From Brevibacterium sediminis (GTDB taxonomy: Bacteria; Actinomycetota; Actinomycetes; Actinomycetales; Brevibacteriaceae), in assembly GCF_013623905.1 (NCBI RefSeq), contig NZ_JABKDD010000001.1, positions 248,001 to 312,000 on the forward strand: DNA of 64,000 nucleotides. Direction: 5' to 3'. This document shows positions 63,584 to 64,000 of the stretch, in pieces. The notes beneath the pieces were generated by a model. That model had not been told where the DNA came from, made no database searches, and saw only the letters and a program-made list of their open reading frames with translations. The number at the start of each line of letters is the position of its first letter. Within the stretch, counting starts at the first letter, position 1. The position numbers were made by a program, and so were the translations under genes.

Positions 63584-64000
63584 ATGCGCCGTATTCTCGC
63601 CCCAGTGATTGCCTCCGTTCTCGTCCTCGCCGGCTGCGGCGGAGGAGCAGATTCAGCCGACGAGGCCTCGGGGCCCACCGTCGACACGAAGTTCGGCGCC
63701 GTCGAGGTGCCCGCCGACCCGCAGAAGGTCGTGGCGCTGGGATGGGGCGATGCCGAGACCGCTCTGGCGCTCGGAGTCCAGCCCGTCGGCGCCTCTGACT
63801 GGGTCGAGTTCGGCGGCAAGGGCGTCGGGCCGTGGGCCGAAGATCTCTACGACGAAGCTCCGGAGATCATCGCGACGATGGAACCCGACTACGAGGCCAT
63901 TGCCGCACTTGAGCCCGACGTCATCCTCGATACGAACAGCTCCGGAGAGAAGGAGCGCTACGACCGCCTCTCTGAGATCGCTCCCACGGTCGGAGTGCCG
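63584..64000 (+). CDS. Iron-siderophore ABC transporter binding lipoprotein, 5' part
   Basis: 139 codons before the window ends. The signal peptide has a lipobox V-L-A-G-C at about residue 18; V-D-T-K-F-G-A-V-E-V-P-A-D-P-Q-K-V-V-A-L starts the FecB/FepB domain, and L-E-P-D-V-I-L-D-T-N follows. It binds ferric siderophores outside the membrane. GAAGGA precedes the ATG, and the iron box upstream predicts repression when iron is plentiful. Confidence 0.9.
   Translation, partial: MRRILAPVIASVLVLAGCGGGADSADEASGPTVDTKFGAVEVPADPQKVVALGWGDAETALALGVQPVGASDWVEFGGKGVGPWAEDLYDEAPEIIATMEPDYEAIAALEPDVILDTNSSGEKERYDRLSEIAPTVGVP

Overview
The window is 64 kb of high-G+C actinobacterial DNA. It carries the mycothiol gene mca, DUF4307 and DUF4245 proteins, a PIN-PhoH protein, and many starts preceded only by a TANNNT -10 box 6-8 nt upstream (probably leaderless mRNAs). 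Gene order from greA to ychF closely follows M. tuberculosis Rv1080c-Rv1112 (greA, Rv1081c, mca, Rv1083, Rv1085c, Rv1086, phoH2, fum, glpX, Rv1100, xseB, xseA, ispH, ychF). Overall style suggests Micrococcales, perhaps Brevibacterium; that genus guess is inference.

Layout. (1) 1-16046 is a conserved core: end of an AI-2E-type permease, greA, the mycothiol block, a Z-prenyl synthase, phoH, fumC, carbonic anhydrase, class II FBPase, exonuclease VII, ispH, rmuC and ychF. (2) 16016-25888 is accessory. The ychF C-terminus, which in the family ends D-G-D-V-x-x-F-R-F-N-V, is broken after F-R. Seven further copies of the missing V-E-F-R-F-N-V end lie downstream, five on the same strand with an in-frame stop or near-stop context. 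Between consecutive copies sit small self-contained modules: serine hydrolase; aadA-like adenylyltransferase; TetR/oxidoreductase; higBA plus NUDIX; an HTH-nucleotidyltransferase/HEPN pair and a higA remnant; mesD/mesX/LysR. This looks like repeated insertion at the 3' end of ychF, a cassette-like array with no recombinase inside the window. (3) 25904-41258 holds small stress and detoxification units: NmrA/TetR, esterase, YtoQ, GNATs, ArfB, an acyltransferase, HxlR and ECF41-type regulators, and a sugar kinase. (4) 41858-46137 is a nucleoside hydrolase plus ECF transporter operon whose double ATPase has one degenerate ATP site. (5) 46177-50907 holds mixed small genes including tdk and a Mug-type glycosylase. 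(6) 50878-55123 is thiamine synthesis (thiOSGF behind a TPP riboswitch, thiE divergent), followed by panE and a DedA-GGCT fusion. (7) 57416-63483 holds a NarL-type two-component system coupled to an L-lactate dehydrogenase-like flavoprotein, an FAD monooxygenase and a LysP-like permease. (8) The window ends inside a siderophore-binding lipoprotein gene with a DtxR-type iron box.

No tRNA, rRNA or CRISPR array was recognised.
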